The position numbers were made by a program, and so were the translations under genes. 64,000 bases of DNA from Cadophora sp. MPI-SDFR-AT-0126. Its lineage: Eukaryota > Ascomycota > Leotiomycetes > Helotiales > Ploettnerulaceae. Of this stretch, positions 10,801-22,604 are shown in pieces. The stretch is taken from positions 620,001 through 684,000 of the forward strand of contig JAGMVK010000013.1 of assembly GCA_020747065.1 (NCBI GenBank). The letters run 5' to 3'. Each line of letters begins with the position of its first letter. The stretch's first letter is position 1. The notes beneath the pieces are model-generated. The model was not told the DNA's origin and did not search any database. It saw only the letters and a list, made by a program, of their open reading frames with translations.

Positions 10801-12802
10801 GTGAATTGCTCCAATGTAGTCACCATCTTCCATCAGTGCGATGAGACGATCCGCCCAGTTAGACAATGTACCAATGGAAACATCGTTGAAACCGAGTAAG
10901 AACATCCGGCTCTTGTACGCCTTGAAGCTCATGTAGAAAGCGTCAGCCACAACGCCATGCATCGATTCATCTTCTTCGTCCAGCTGCTCAACAAGCGTAT
11001 GCAACTGTTTCGAGAAGAGATCTTGGTGGTAGATGTGTTTGTGTACTAGGTCGAAAGCCTCTGTCATTCTCATGCTGCCATCCTCAAGAATGATAAGACG
11101 TTGAGTGATAGTCAGAACAGTCAATACAGACCGGCTCAACCATTGCACTGCAACAATAGCTTCTTCCGCTTTCCACCTGCTGCGAGGCTTGAAAGATAGA
11201 CTCGAAGGCTTGTCTTTATCTGGCGATTCAACCTCGTCAACATCCAGTACAGTCAAGACGTTCGACCAGCAGTAGACCAGCTTGACTTTAGACACATCAC
11301 TACCAGTTTTAGGATCTCGCACTTTTAGCTTCACAGCTGGGAACCATGCGAGGCACCCGCTCAGAGCACTGTGAGCAGCAACTTCTTTCGGCCGTGCAGC
11401 CTTGTGCTGTGTTTGAGCAATAGGAGTGGTGGACACAATGACCAGCAAGTACGGAGTGAGCATAGCAGTCAATCCCAAGGTATCAGTCCCACGCTCAACA
11501 TTGCCTAGGGGGAGAGGCGCAAATGCGAGAACAGTACTCGGCTTTCTAACCTTGCCTCCTGTTGGCAAATCGTTGGGATATCGTCCCAATATCCGGGTAG
11601 TCTTGACCGTGCGTCCAACAGCACCTAGCCCTCTTGTAGCAAGATGCGAGAAAGCCATGCCCCTGTCATCAGCCGAGACCAGAGCCGTATGTCTCGTGCC
11701 CAGGAATCCCAAGTGCCTGATAGCAACGTTCGGCACATGCCCATCGATTGTTCTGTTTAACATCTGCCCCGCTTCGAGACTAGGAATATGAAGAAAAGGG
11801 CGAGCTGCTCGAGCAGTTTCCCACGTAAAGATGCTTCCATTAGCATGCCCGCCAGCAACCACCAGATGATCGGCCGAGATGGCCACTGAGGTAACAGCCC
11901 CAGATTCCACAGCTACAACTATCAGCATCTCTCCATCCAAAGTCAACAAAACGAATGCCCACCTTTGGTTCCTGGTCCTATTATTGACTTGAGATTCTGA
12001 TGGTAATCGAAAATTAAAATTATTCCTTTAGATGTTCCCAACACTATAGATGCAGAGACTGATATACACGTCGGCACGCCAAAATTGCGTTTGCCAACCT
12101 CGGAAAACGCTTGCCCGTTCATCTTCTTGAGTTTCGTCCATCGCACAACTTCCCATGGCGGGGACGGCGTGTCGGTGTCCCCGGAGTCTGGCAGGAGTTG
12201 GCTGCTTAGGGAAGCAGTGCGAGAGTGGCTTTTGAGAAATGGTGAGGAGGCACGAGGTACGGAGAGACTGGATGTAGATAGGCGGGATTGGAAGCGTCTA
12301 TCGAAAGGCCGGAAGGATGGAGTCGGACTTTCGAGGCCAGGTCTGGAAGCTACCGAGGGAAGTATACTGCTTCCACCAGGTGATGATAGTACGGAGCCCT
12401 GCCAATTGAGTTAAAGGAAAGATCCCAATTTGTCTTGCCTAGACCTACCTGTACTGAAGGAGAATCGTCCGGGATAGAAAGTAGCGAGTCAATGGGGCTT
12501 CCCGCTCTTCGCGGCAGAGCATCCAGAGATTCATCTTCAGAAGGGTTGTCTATCTGCCGCGCAGCTTTATATCGATTGGTCCCATTGCCCAGCTGGTCTG
12601 GTGTTGAAGCCTCATCCCTTGCCTCTTCCAACAGTTCAACGATTCGTCCTGCAGCAGATCTGCCATCATCGTCCACATTCCTAGTCGGCGTATGCTCTCC
12701 TCCATCCTGATCATCCCCATTTATCGTAGCCTCCTCCGCACCACTATCGTTTTCCACAGGGGAGGAGCTCATCGGTTCATGGTTCCACAAAGTCGCACTC
12801 AC
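7891..12802 (-). CDS. VPS8: Vps8, CORVET endosomal tethering subunit
   Basis: Three exons (12449-12802, 11963-12398, 7891-11912) give 1603 aa. The 11913-11962 intron joins GPGTK to AVESGAVTSVAISADH, restoring the WD-like N-terminal propeller (about residues 220-480: ASIVLGTSKGIILIFDYHQN, VVAGGHANGSIFTWE). Residues 1-200 are Ser/Pro/Asp-rich and probably disordered. A long alpha-solenoid follows (about 550-1350). The C-terminus has a RING-like zinc finger (CEGCGRRVW near 1480, CRHIYHQSCL and FSCPLC at the end). In yeast, Vps8 binds Rab5-type GTPase and tethers early endosomes with the class C Vps proteins. A Lys/Arg/Glu-rich insert (about 1500-1560) splits the RING cysteines. The first ATG (12802) is used; a second in frame at 12772 is possible. 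The solenoid plus RING plan could suggest Vps41, but the propeller sequence is Vps8-like. Confidence 0.9.
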
Positions 12803-13292
12803 TCTGGTCGATGCGCCGCAGTCCGTGGAATCATGGAAACTTGAGATTTCAGAAGCTCATTAGACAGGCCGTATCAAGGAGTTTGCCAATACAGATAGCC
12901 GTTATCTGGGGAAGTTGTGGAACCTCTGGATTTCGAGGTATAAGGTTGGTGATAGCTACAGCTTGGCTGGGTTCTTGCTTGATACGAGGCTTCGCTTACT
13001 ATCGGTGGATCCAGGCGGTTCAGGGACAGGGCATGTGAATGCAGTAGTTCGTGAAGATCATCAAGTCTTCTTCACTGACCAAATATACAAGTAGCGAAAA
13101 CAAACACTCTCTTGTGAGAAGGATCGTGGTGGTGTTGCTACCTTCAGACGCCTACGAGTAAGGCGCAGCTACCAAGCAAGGTTGCCGGAACTTGCCGACT
13201 ACCTAAATATATTTCGACGATCTGCGAATCACCAAACAAACACAACAACTCACAGCACATTTCAGGTTCCGTCGCGATTGGCTTTAGTCGCG
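12803..13292. promoter_or_regulatory. Divergent promoter, VPS8 / GPALPP gene
   Basis: 490 bases lie between two head-to-head start codons. The open frame of the plus-strand gene extends back to 13182 but starts on GTG-like context, so the ATG at 13293 is preferred. No sharp regulatory motif was recognised. Confidence 0.45.
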
Positions 13293-14393
13293 ATGTCTTC
13301 TGTCGGCCCTCAACTACCACCTCACCTAGCAAAGCGCAAACGCTCTACAGATGAAAATGAGGGACCTCACTCTCCCCCTCGAAAGCTTCAAGCAGCAACA
13401 GCCCCTCCTTCACGAACCCTCGGTCCGACCCTTCCACCTACGACTAATCCCGATGAATTGAACATAGACGACAGTTCAGAAGATGACTATGGTCCATCTA
13501 TCCAGCCTGCAGAAGGCCCCCATCCACCTCCAAAGCGCGTCCTAGGCCCTTCTTTACCACCTACCCAAAACCCAGACGAAGTCGCCCTCGACGACAACTC
13601 AGAAGACGAGTACGGACCCCCTGCTCCAAAAGCCTCAATAAGTACAAACACACAAGCGCACTCACCCCCTCAAAGACGAGTCCTTGGCCCAGCACCACCG
13701 CCAGCCTCCCTCTCCGAACGCCCCTCCTACCCCGCCAACGACTCCTCCTCAGACTCCGAAGACGACTACGGGCCCTCCCTTCCCCCTGCGCCGGGCTCCG
13801 CAGAAGAAACCGCACTGCTCGCCTCGCAAGCCTCCGAACGAGCACGCTCAGCAGCAGAAAGCCAGACTAGCAAACCGCAGCGCGCAGAATGGATGCTCGC
13901 GCCGCCAACAGACAGCGATTGGACCGGACGAGTCGACCCAACAAAACTTAAGAACCGGAAATTCGCATCTGGGAAAGGCGCAAAGGCACCAGCGGAGAAG
14001 AGCGGCATCAGCGCTATCTGGACTGAGACGCCTGAGGAGAAGAGACAGCGGTTGGAAGATGAGGTGTTGGGACGGAAGGAGGCAGCTACGAGTGGGCGAG
14101 GGGGAGGAGAGAAGAAGGGCGTGAGTAAGGAGTTAGAGATGGAGGAGAGGGCTACGGCAAGGAGGATCCAGGAGTATAATGAGAAGAATCGGGGGAGGAG
14201 TCTGTATGAAGAGAGGGAGGCGATGCAAGAGAAGAGGGGGGAGAAGGTTGAGGAGGATGATCCGAGTAAGAGGGGCTTCGATAGGGAGAAAGACATGGCG
14301 CTTGGTGGACGGTTGGGGAATGGCCAGAAGAAGGAGATGTTGGCCAAGGCGGCGGATTTTGGTTCCAGGTTCCAGAAGGGAAGATATCTTTGA
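13293..14393 (+). CDS. GPALPP-motif / DUF3752 nuclear protein
   Basis: Single exon of 366 aa beginning MSSVGPQLPPHLAKRKRS. It carries repeated GPxLPP motifs (VGPQLPP, LGPTLPP, LGPSLPP, LGPAPPP, YGPSLPP) in about three tandem units of some 45-50 residues. Each unit ends in an acidic SSEDDYGP-type block. The C-terminal half is the DUF3752 region: RAEWMLAPP, then KLKNRKFASGKGA, WTETPEEKRQRLEDEVLG, and a final GFDREKDMALGGRLGNGQKK with KAADFGSRFQKGRYL. Human GPALPP1 (KIAA1704) has this plan and is thought to be nuclear; its molecular role is unsettled. The acidic ends may be CK2 sites (inference). The coding strand is C-rich up to about 13970 and strongly G-rich after 14040. Confidence 0.85.
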   Translation: MSSVGPQLPPHLAKRKRSTDENEGPHSPPRKLQAATAPPSRTLGPTLPPTTNPDELNIDDSSEDDYGPSIQPAEGPHPPPKRVLGPSLPPTQNPDEVALDDNSEDEYGPPAPKASISTNTQAHSPPQRRVLGPAPPPASLSERPSYPANDSSSDSEDDYGPSLPPAPGSAEETALLASQASERARSAAESQTSKPQRAEWMLAPPTDSDWTGRVDPTKLKNRKFASGKGAKAPAEKSGISAIWTETPEEKRQRLEDEVLGRKEAATSGRGGGEKKGVSKELEMEERATARRIQEYNEKNRGRSLYEEREAMQEKRGEKVEEDDPSKRGFDREKDMALGGRLGNGQKKEMLAKAADFGSRFQKGRYL

Positions 14394-15511
14394 TCGTCGA
14401 ACGCGACATGTGGATGAGTTCAGTAAAGGTATGGCTTCATGTGCTATTGTATAGTTCAAGACTACATAGTTAAGAGAAGGTTCAGGATCTCAATCGTAAG
14501 AAGAAACCTACCAAATCATACCAACTACACCTGCTGTTTAATTTAAGAGGATATGGTATTTTATCGTTTCCATTTATGGATTCTCTTGGTTAAAGCATCT
14601 CATAGAGCATGTCATAGAGCTTTGAATTAGTAAAATTGAAGTATCCTGGATGTCCTGAATGTCCTGACGATATCTCAAACCTCCCAACCAAAACAACACA
14701 AGCGAGAGCATTCACCATATATTTACATTCACCCAGTCTCACATTTGAACAATCAACAATCACCAATCATCACTTTAATCATATTTGAAAAGACAAATAG
14801 TCGTCAGCAAGATAGCTCGCTCATCTGAAATTCGGCTAACTACCATTCTCATCTCATCTTAAGTCATCTCATCTCCAAGATTAGATCGCGGTCTCTGGAA
14901 GGGTTTTTTTCACCGCTAGCTCGCTTGATTGATCTCGATCCGGTTCCCATATACCCATCACATCGCATGATGACTATCCTCTTCGTCTTCTGATCTCTCT
15001 CCCCTTCATCATTGGTATTTCTCTCATGAGGGCTCTCTCTGACGTGTCCATACTCTCCCTGAACTCAACCCATCCAAAGCAGGTGACTAGGACCCAGAAT
15101 CGATCCAGCATCCTTCCTCTCCCTCCCCCATGCTCCCCTGCTTTCCCCCGATTCTCTTCCATCCATTACTCTTGGTAACGGTCATTTGATTCCCACGCAC
15201 GCACGCACGGCCAGCCGATCCCCCGATGGATCAACCAACCAACTAACCTAACTAATTCAACAGAACGCAAAAGCAAACAAGGTCAAAAAAGGGGAACGCT
15301 AAAAGCAAAATTGGTGAGGTGGTTCAAAATCGTGAAAGGCATATGTATGTCGTGTACGTAGAGGCTGTGTTGTATTGTGTACAATTCGTGAGATGGTGGA
15401 GGTGGAGGCGAGACATGGTCTGCAGGACGTGATGGAGTATGGATATCTCAGTAGAAACTACTCATACAGTCCGAAAAGTGAATTTTTGCGGATATCTCGT
15501 TCCATAGAGCA
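14394..15511. other. Convergent 3' flanks, GPALPP and RING genes
   Basis: No open frame of note. The 14650-14900 part is pyrimidine-rich with repeated TCATCTCATC-type words. A short CACG repeat lies at 15194-15210, followed by CCAACCAACTAACCTAACTAA. The right end is probably the RING gene 3' UTR. Confidence 0.45.
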
Positions 15512-16990
15512 TTATCTGGCAGTACCAGCTTCGAGTTGGGAAGGCGAGGCTTCTACAGGAGCAGGCTGATTCCGTCTTGGGAGACGGATGGCCGGCATGC
15601 TCATATTGCTGAAAGGGTTCCATCGTCTTGGGGCAGCGGCTGGACCATTCTCTGCAGTACCTGCAGCGGCTTCCGCTGGTGGAGTAGCAGCATCATTGCT
15701 TCCTTGCTCAGCGGCGGTCCGACGAGCACGGCGTCCAACTCGGCTGGGATAGCTGTTAGCAGTACCATCTGCTCCAGATACTGGTGCTGCATTGCCTGCA
15801 CCCATACCGAAGCGTGCTGGCATCATGAATCTGTTTCCTCGAACAGCAAGCCAAGCGACTGGAGGTTGTTGCAGGTTGGTTGCTCTTCGTCGGCCGGTAC
15901 GATCTGGCTCTACAGTTTCTCCTTCAGGCCGAGGTTTTGGAGTATAGTAATCAGCCTTGCAAAGTGGACAGCATGCACGACGGCTTGTCAACCATGGATC
16001 TAAGCATCCGGCATGGAAGGCATGACCACAGGTCAATCCTCTAATATCATCATCTTCTTCCAAGGTATCAATGCAGATTGCACAAGAGTCTCCAGGGTTT
16101 GTGAGGAGTTCAGGTGGTACAGCCGTGTGGATATGATCATCGTCATCGTCGTCTTCCTCACTGGTAGTTGTCGGGTGTTTGTTGATCGTCTCGGTCGTGG
16201 TTTTCACCTGCTCCAGTTTATTCTGTTCTTCCACCATTGGCGATGCAATGCCCTTCTCAACAACTGTCGCATCCATACTCTTCCGCTCAGCCCCAAATTG
16301 TCCTCCGAGATTGTTTGTTGCAGGTAAAAGTGTTACTTCTCGATCAGATCCAGCAGTATCGGGTCTGGTGTTGACGGAGTGCTTTGTTCCAGTTGGCGAT
16401 GATGGGATAACCCCTTCCACTTCCCTCACGCTTCCTGGCCTACTCGAAGGTGCTGTAACGCCTCCATTTGTTGGGAGCCCTTCCCTTGCCCTCGATGCTA
16501 CCCAAGTCTTGTATTTTGTCAAGGGGAATCGCTCATTCACCTCTTCCATCGTCATGAGTTTCTTCTCCCTCCTCCTGCGATGTGGTCTCGCAGGCATATT
16601 CTCCAAGTTAATGGGGTCCGGATCTTCGCCATTTCGAATGGCACGATTGCGAGCATTGTATCGAAAGCAGTACTTGACGCCTACGATGATCCTTTAATTG
16701 TTGTCAGCACCTGACTCTTGTAGACCAATCACTGCCATTAATTCTCACCATAGATTCGTAAAGACGACACCAAAACCAAGCGCAACGAAGAACAGTAGCG
16801 GAGAGCTGGTAGGGCCGCCCGGATTGTTGTTGGACTGGGTCATGGTCGGGGTTGGCGCTGTAGTCGTCGCTTGCGACAGAGGCGTGGGAGAAGCAACTGT
16901 TGATGTCTGGCCGGAGTTCAGGTTCCTATCGACGATTTCTCTTCCCACCACCTGAAATGCCTCTCCTATGATTTGATTTAAGACAGCCAT
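15512..16990 (-). CDS. Membrane-anchored RING-H2 E3 ubiquitin ligase
   Basis: Two exons (16749-16990, 15512-16691) give 473 aa. The ATG at 16990 is preferred; the frame upstream only has a TTG. Residues about 35-60 are Thr/Ser/Pro-rich and probably luminal or extracellular. A transmembrane helix spans about 62-85 (SSPLLFFVALGFGVVFTNLW, continuing IIVGVKYCF across the splice). A long cytosolic linker holds an acidic DDDDDDH stretch. The RING finger (about 279-320) is C3H2C3: CAIC, then TCGHAFHAGC and CCPLC. A Pro/Ala-rich tail follows. The RING-H2 type recruits E2 enzymes. The single-TM plus RING plan resembles fungal Tul1/PA-TM-RING-like ligases, but there is no protease-associated domain, so substrates and compartment are unknown. 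Confidence 0.87.
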
Positions 16991-19900
16991 CTTCAAGCAG
17001 ATACGAGGTCGAAGTCGCGGACTGCGGAGCGGCTAAGTAGCGGAAGGAATGGGTGATTGCAGCACTCGCTTCCCTCGATGTCAGACAGGGTCGAAGAGGA
17101 ATCGACTTGTCCCGCCCAACTTCGTCCTACAATTGCACGTTGGAATGTGTCGACAGCATTCGATGTGATACAGCCGGTGTAGTTGTCGTTCTGCTGGACT
17201 GATAAAAGCGAACGAGTGGGTGGCGTATCGTGAAATTCAGAGAGGAAGCTGAGTCCAGGTGATGGTGTTGGCGACAAAGAGAGGAGGTCAGGGCGCTAGC
17301 TTCGAAACGGTGCGACACAGATTGGGGAAGACTTGGAAGACTTGGACCTGGGTCGCCGGATTTGCTGCAAAGTTGGTTGGGAAGGAGATAAGCTGCCCTG
17401 CCCTGGCCCTGCGATAGATACCGTGCCGGAAAGTAATCGGGCTAGGTTTTAGATTTTAATGTTTAATCCGAGCGCAGATGATTCACGGGGAGTAATGAAG
17501 CAAAGTGAATAAATTTATGAATGGCGGCACAGTTGATGGTTGACAACTGGATGTATCCTCGCAAGACAGAACCAAGGCAGTCCTCCTCGTACGACAACAG
17601 CGGCGACGGATCAAGCAACGAGGGGAGGATGGTGAGAAGAGGAGGTGGGGGAGCAAGAGCGGAGAAGTGGTATCATAGCCCGCCAGCCAGATGCGATCTG
17701 ATGCGATGTGCTCTGTTGCTCCTCCAGTCTAGTTCTGCTTAGGTTTGGGCCTGGTCTAGGGGATGACTTCTAGCTGCGTCTAGCTGGTCAACTCCCTACG
17801 CTTGCTTCTGCTCGCTTTGGAATCTTGCATCTGGCGAGGCCGGGAACCTAATCTGAGTGGCACCACCAACGCCGCGCTGTTGGTGAAGGGGGGTCAGCAA
17901 GAGAGGTGATAGGAAGAGAAGGCTGGGCGGAGGGCTGGGCTTCCTCCTGGGCTTGCCTTGGATCGCACAAACCGAAGTAATCAGGAAGGTCAAGTTAGAA
18001 TAATGCCACAAGCCTCCTCCACGAGTCCACTGTTCAAATGGTACTGCAGAAGAGAGGCGAACATTGGTCACGGCGGTAAGCTTGCTTGCCCTGGCCGATT
18101 CAACTCGGATTTCTCTGAACCGGATGCGATAAACGAATCAAGACTGTTGCTGCATGGATCTACAGAACGGCAAGACAGGAACGAACCGCTAGAAGACGAT
18201 GATGATGTGCTTGACTCGACTTCTACGGAGTACAATCAAAAGCCACCCTCATTGATTCATGGAAGAATCGAAGAGGTTAGGAGATAAAGAACTTAGGAGA
18301 GCTTATCCCATTCACGCGTAGTACTCGTAGCGGCAGATACGTTTGCATGAACCTCATGATACATTGATACAGCATGCTGTCCAGGCACTGTCATCTGTCA
18401 GACAAAGGAAACCCGCATGCAACTCGTGCTGACAATAATCCACCTTTGTTCTCCCCTTCTTTCTCAGCCCCATTCCTTGTGTACGTCTCTGGAGAGCAAA
18501 TATCGCGAGCCGGAAATCCCTCATCCCTCAACTACGTACACTGTCAAGGAACCATTGGTCCGCAACCCATCTCGCCTCCACGAACTCCTGTACCATTGGG
18601 CATGTAACGAAACACCAAAGCACCGAGGCGGACGCGTCAGTAGGCCTGGCTGGTCTGCATATCACGACCATCCTCAGAAATGACAATTGTACGAAATAAA
18701 CAAAGTCCCTACCCAGAGACTCTGAGAACAATAATCTCCTTCTCGTCGATCAATCTCCAAGATCTACTTCCGGAACAACGATCTGTGTTTGAAGATTCGC
18801 GAGGCCTTCCCCATCTAGTTCATCTAAATTATCCATTCAAAGTGATTATTCATGCGGCAATCTGCCAATCCCCCCTCAAATTCCAAGAGTCCAAGACCAA
18901 AAAGTCATGCTATTCGCTTACCCGACAGATAAACACGCACTGTATCTTCACCTTCCTAATTGATCTTTCCTTCTTCCTGTGCTCGGTTCCCAGATCAAGC
19001 TTTCCGCACTACGGTGTGCCCACTGAAGCTGTCCGAACTTCGGCCGTCGCTTCGTCAACTTCGCCTCCCCTAAATCCTGGTGGCGCGGGGTTCTCCAACC
19101 TCCGTGCATTCATCCTGCATCATCTCCCCACTTTCCATTTCTTTAGCTGCTGTCGATCACAACACCCTGCCAATCATTGTCATCATCATCACGAGAGGTT
19201 GGATGAACGGCACTTGATCGAGTCGAAGATTTCTTACCCTCAGAAGACAAGAAAATATATAAAAATAATAAAATTGGATTCACAAAATCATGAGATCGAG
19301 CTCGTGGCCAGCGATCGTGATTCTTTCGGTAGTGCCGGGCACTTGTCTTGTAGTGCTGCGAAGTCGGATTCACCACCCGAGTTTGAGCTTGAACCGTGGT
19401 TTGTGTTTTTCTGGTTGACGGGTCTGACGACAGCGCCGTCGATGGAGGAAGCTTAAGCTTCGGGAACAAGACGTTTCTCACTCTGGTGTGAGACGGTGGC
19501 ATAGCTAAACCATGGTTGATAGCGTCCTGCTTCCGTAGAGCTTTTGGTGCCTGACCCACTTCTAACTCCAGGTGTCAACAGCCTCTCTAGGCCTATATAC
19601 TAGACCTATTTACAAGTCATATGGCGTTTTCGGTATTTGGACATTGTGCTGCAACGTTTGTTCGCTCCTAGGTACCATACCAGATATGGTAGACAATGAC
19701 TGGCGATGCATCTTTCGGGCGAGATGTGAGTGGTCTCCTTAAGCAGTTTTGAGGCCCAGGCAACTACTCATTTTGATACTGAAGTTTCCTAATCAAAGTC
19801 AAGCAACGGTCTTCAGGGGTAATTACTACTGCGAGGAAATTAAGGCCATTATTGTGAAGCTGTAAGGGGGGGTAGTGATTTGTGCAGGTAAACGCGTGAT

Positions 19901-20941
19901 AGCAGACATACATCGACTGTTGTTTTCCCCCCAAATAGAGACCCCCAAAGTCATCAACTCATCGCTGATTCAAGCCACGAGTAGACAGTCGTTCGAGAAA
20001 TAGTTTCGCTTCAACGGTGTAAGCCGACAATTTCGAGAGTAGAAGTGAGTGAGGCCTCTCTACCTGTCCGTCAATCCCGGCCGCCCACTTTTCGGGGAAA
20101 TTCCTCTTCTTTACTGTTACCTTTGCATCTCATCAGCAACTGGATAATATCCTGAATGCCAACCACACGGTGTGAACTGTAGCCAGTGATACATGATCGG
20201 TCGAGAATGTATACGATCAAGTCTAGCTATACGAAGACTGCTATCCACTTTCACCCCATTACATCCGATGTCGAATTGTTTGACTGATTGGGGATATGTT
20301 GGTATTGAATTTCGGGAAACTGGCCTTCAAAAGCAGTGCTTCTTGTGGTCATTATCCACTTACCGGAAGCCAATCCTCATGCTGATGAGGGAGAAAGGAG
20401 TATAGAATATGTGGAGAAACGCGGAGTGTTCTTCTGATACCCCGTCTTAGATTCCAGTCTCTTGTTCATTGAAGACACAGCTGTGATAATACTACATCTT
20501 TTATCGCATACTCAAAAGGAATATAATTGTCAAAACGCGGTACATATCTTCTTCATTTGCAACTTGTCAATACATAGGTTTTTCTCTTCTGCTGCCTAAC
20601 TTCATGGATCCCTATAGTGAATGAGCGAAACTCGGAAATTCCTAATTCGAGGAACAAAAGTTAGTTTAGATGCGTAAGTGAATAAACTTTCACACTGTAT
20701 GTCCGTACGTCACGACCGCAGAAATCTTCAAGTGTTCGTCTGGACGTTGTTGACATCCGCCTCCTAGCCTCAGGCCCATCTTCGGCCCTAAGCGAAACGC
20801 CTGGCAAAACTGAACCAAGCTCGCTGGCTGCATTCAACCACAACATCAACATCGACATCAAAAGCATCACCAAAGCCTCGCCACTCCCATCCACCATCCA
20901 CCATCCACCAGAGCGAAAATTGCAAGGGATACACTGAGAAA
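16991..20941. other. Gene-poor 4 kb interval
   Basis: No gene is convincingly supported. The longest open frame (18680-19456, plus, 258 codons) has no family resemblance and an odd Ser/His/Phe-rich content. Its overlap with a 138-codon minus frame (19143-19559) suggests both are chance. The ends hold the 5' leaders of the RING and cyclophilin genes. Homopolymer G and C runs occur near 19865 and 19928. A long non-coding RNA, or a gene of many small exons, cannot be excluded. Confidence 0.4.
20888..20908 (+). repeat. Three tandem CATCCAC heptamers in the PPIH 5' leader
   Basis: Three perfect copies of a seven-base unit end 33 bases before the cyclophilin start codon. Confidence 0.8.
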
Positions 20942-21959
20942 ATGCCTCCTACAGTCCTCCCCGCCTCGGGCAACCCACTGTAAGTTTCCAAATCTGCACA
21001 GTGACGAGACCCTTTCACTCACCTTTTTCACAGGGTCTTCTTCGACATTACTCTTGGAGGTTAGTCTTGAGCCCAAGCCTCTCATCTTTCTCTCATACCC
21101 CATCCGTCCAGAGATTCGCTGCTTTCTAGCGAGGACGAGTGCTGCCACATATGGCTGTCAAAATTCGTCGTCATCACGTGATGGATGCAGTTTCTGCTTT
21201 CTATGTTTGCTTCCCAGACCATGAGCCAAGCTGACAATAAGCACAGGGGAGAAGCTAGGCCGTATAAAATTCGAACTCTTCGCAGACGTCGTACCTACGA
21301 CAGCAGAGAATTTCCGGCAGTTCTGCACAGGTGAATCGAAGAACCACCTAGGTCGGCCGCAGGGTTACAAGGGGAGCAAATTCCATCGGATCGTGAGTCT
21401 TTCCTCGCTGCTAGAATCGATTCAAGCTTTCAGTTTCTTCCACTGTTCCATGTTTAGTCTAAAGTATAAAGGAATGTAGAGCAAAGTATGAGAATCAGCA
21501 ACAAGCTAATTGAGCATAGATCAAAGATTTCATGTGCCAAGGAGGTGACTTCATAAATGGAGACGGTACTGGCTCGACATGCATTTACGGCACCAAGACC
21601 TTCGCGGACGAGAACTTCGAGAGGAAGCATACCGAGGCAGGATTACTATCTATGGCTGTAAGACTCATCCCTCCTCCTTGCCGATTGCCCATCTAAGCCC
21701 TTTCCTTCCCCCAACATCATTCTCCAAAGACCAGCCAGTACTAATGACAAGCAAACAGAACGCCGGACCCAACGGCAACGGCTCCCAATTTTTCATTACA
21801 ACAGTCCCAACGCCGTTCCTAGATGGTAAGCATGTCGTCTTCGGCAAGGTAGTTGAAGGTATGGATGTCGTGCGGATGATGGAGAACACGAAGACTGGAT
21901 ATCGTGGGAAGGATGTCCCGAATCAGGATGTTGTGATCAGTCTTTGTGGGGAGATGTGA
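20942..21959 (+). CDS. Cyclophilin H-type peptidyl-prolyl isomerase
   Basis: Five exons (20942-20979, 21034-21059, 21247-21392, 21520-21657, 21759-21959) give 182 aa. The 26-nt exon 2 encodes most of VFFDITLGG. The protein is one cyclophilin domain: [21 protein letters not shown], the catalytic [20 protein letters not shown] with the active-site Arg, GNGSQFFIT and [10 protein letters not shown]. The short N-terminal [16 protein letters not shown] and the [18 protein letters not shown] insert fit the PPIH (USA-CyP) group, which binds the Prp4 (60K) protein of the U4/U6 snRNP. Other small cyclophilins are the alternative. No signal or targeting peptide is present. All junctions keep frame and match the family without gaps. 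Confidence 0.93.
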
Positions 21960-22604
21960 GGCCGCATTCAGAGAGTATAGAAATACTCTATCAACCTGAA
22001 GCCATCTGGAACAAGAATATCGGTGGATTAAGGTGGAGCATGAAACGAGCTCAGTAGTCGGGATGCTCGGCTAGAATATGCTCTTGCGGTGGCTGTGTCA
22101 ATAAGCATCGACAAATAGAGTCATTTGAACCCTAAGAGGTCATGTTTCCTCATCATTGTTCCTTCTCGAAATATTGACGATGCCTTCTAGATTTTGGCTG
22201 ACCGAAACTTTATCACGTGGCGATACTGCTCCTCCAATGATTCGTTTGCGGATATCTAGGTAGACCGCGAACCACCCCATCTCCTCCCAGCCTCATCCTC
22301 ATCAACAATAGCTCCTTGCCATTTTACTTTACCTTATCGCAGTCCATATCCAGCATTGCTTTCATAACTACACATCTGCGTAGTGCATCATTTTGCTTCA
22401 GGCATCTTGCACCTTCAGAGACTAGACTTGAACGAACTTCGGTGTCGCTATTTTCGTTCGAAGCCTTGTAAGGGAATTTTTAGAATTGGCACTACATGTT
22501 CCTGACTACTACTAGCTTTTGAACGACAAACATTTTAGGCATCGACGCAGCATAGCCTACCCTAGTCAACAATAGCAATAGTCAAGTTTCAGAGCCTAGA
22601 GAAA
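21960..22604. other. Intergenic between PPIH and the HET gene
   Basis: No coding region is seen. The part near 22250-22600 is likely promoter and leader of the HET-domain gene; a TATCTAGG-type site near 22253 has no assigned role. Confidence 0.4.

Noticed and set aside
13684..14454. Overlapping frames on both strands of the GPALPP gene
   Set aside because: The strong C/G skew removes stops from the other frames; content is Arg/Pro/Ser low complexity.
18680..19456. 258-codon plus frame
   Set aside because: No recognisable domain, no splice structure, overlapped by a minus frame; kept only as an open question in the gene-poor interval.
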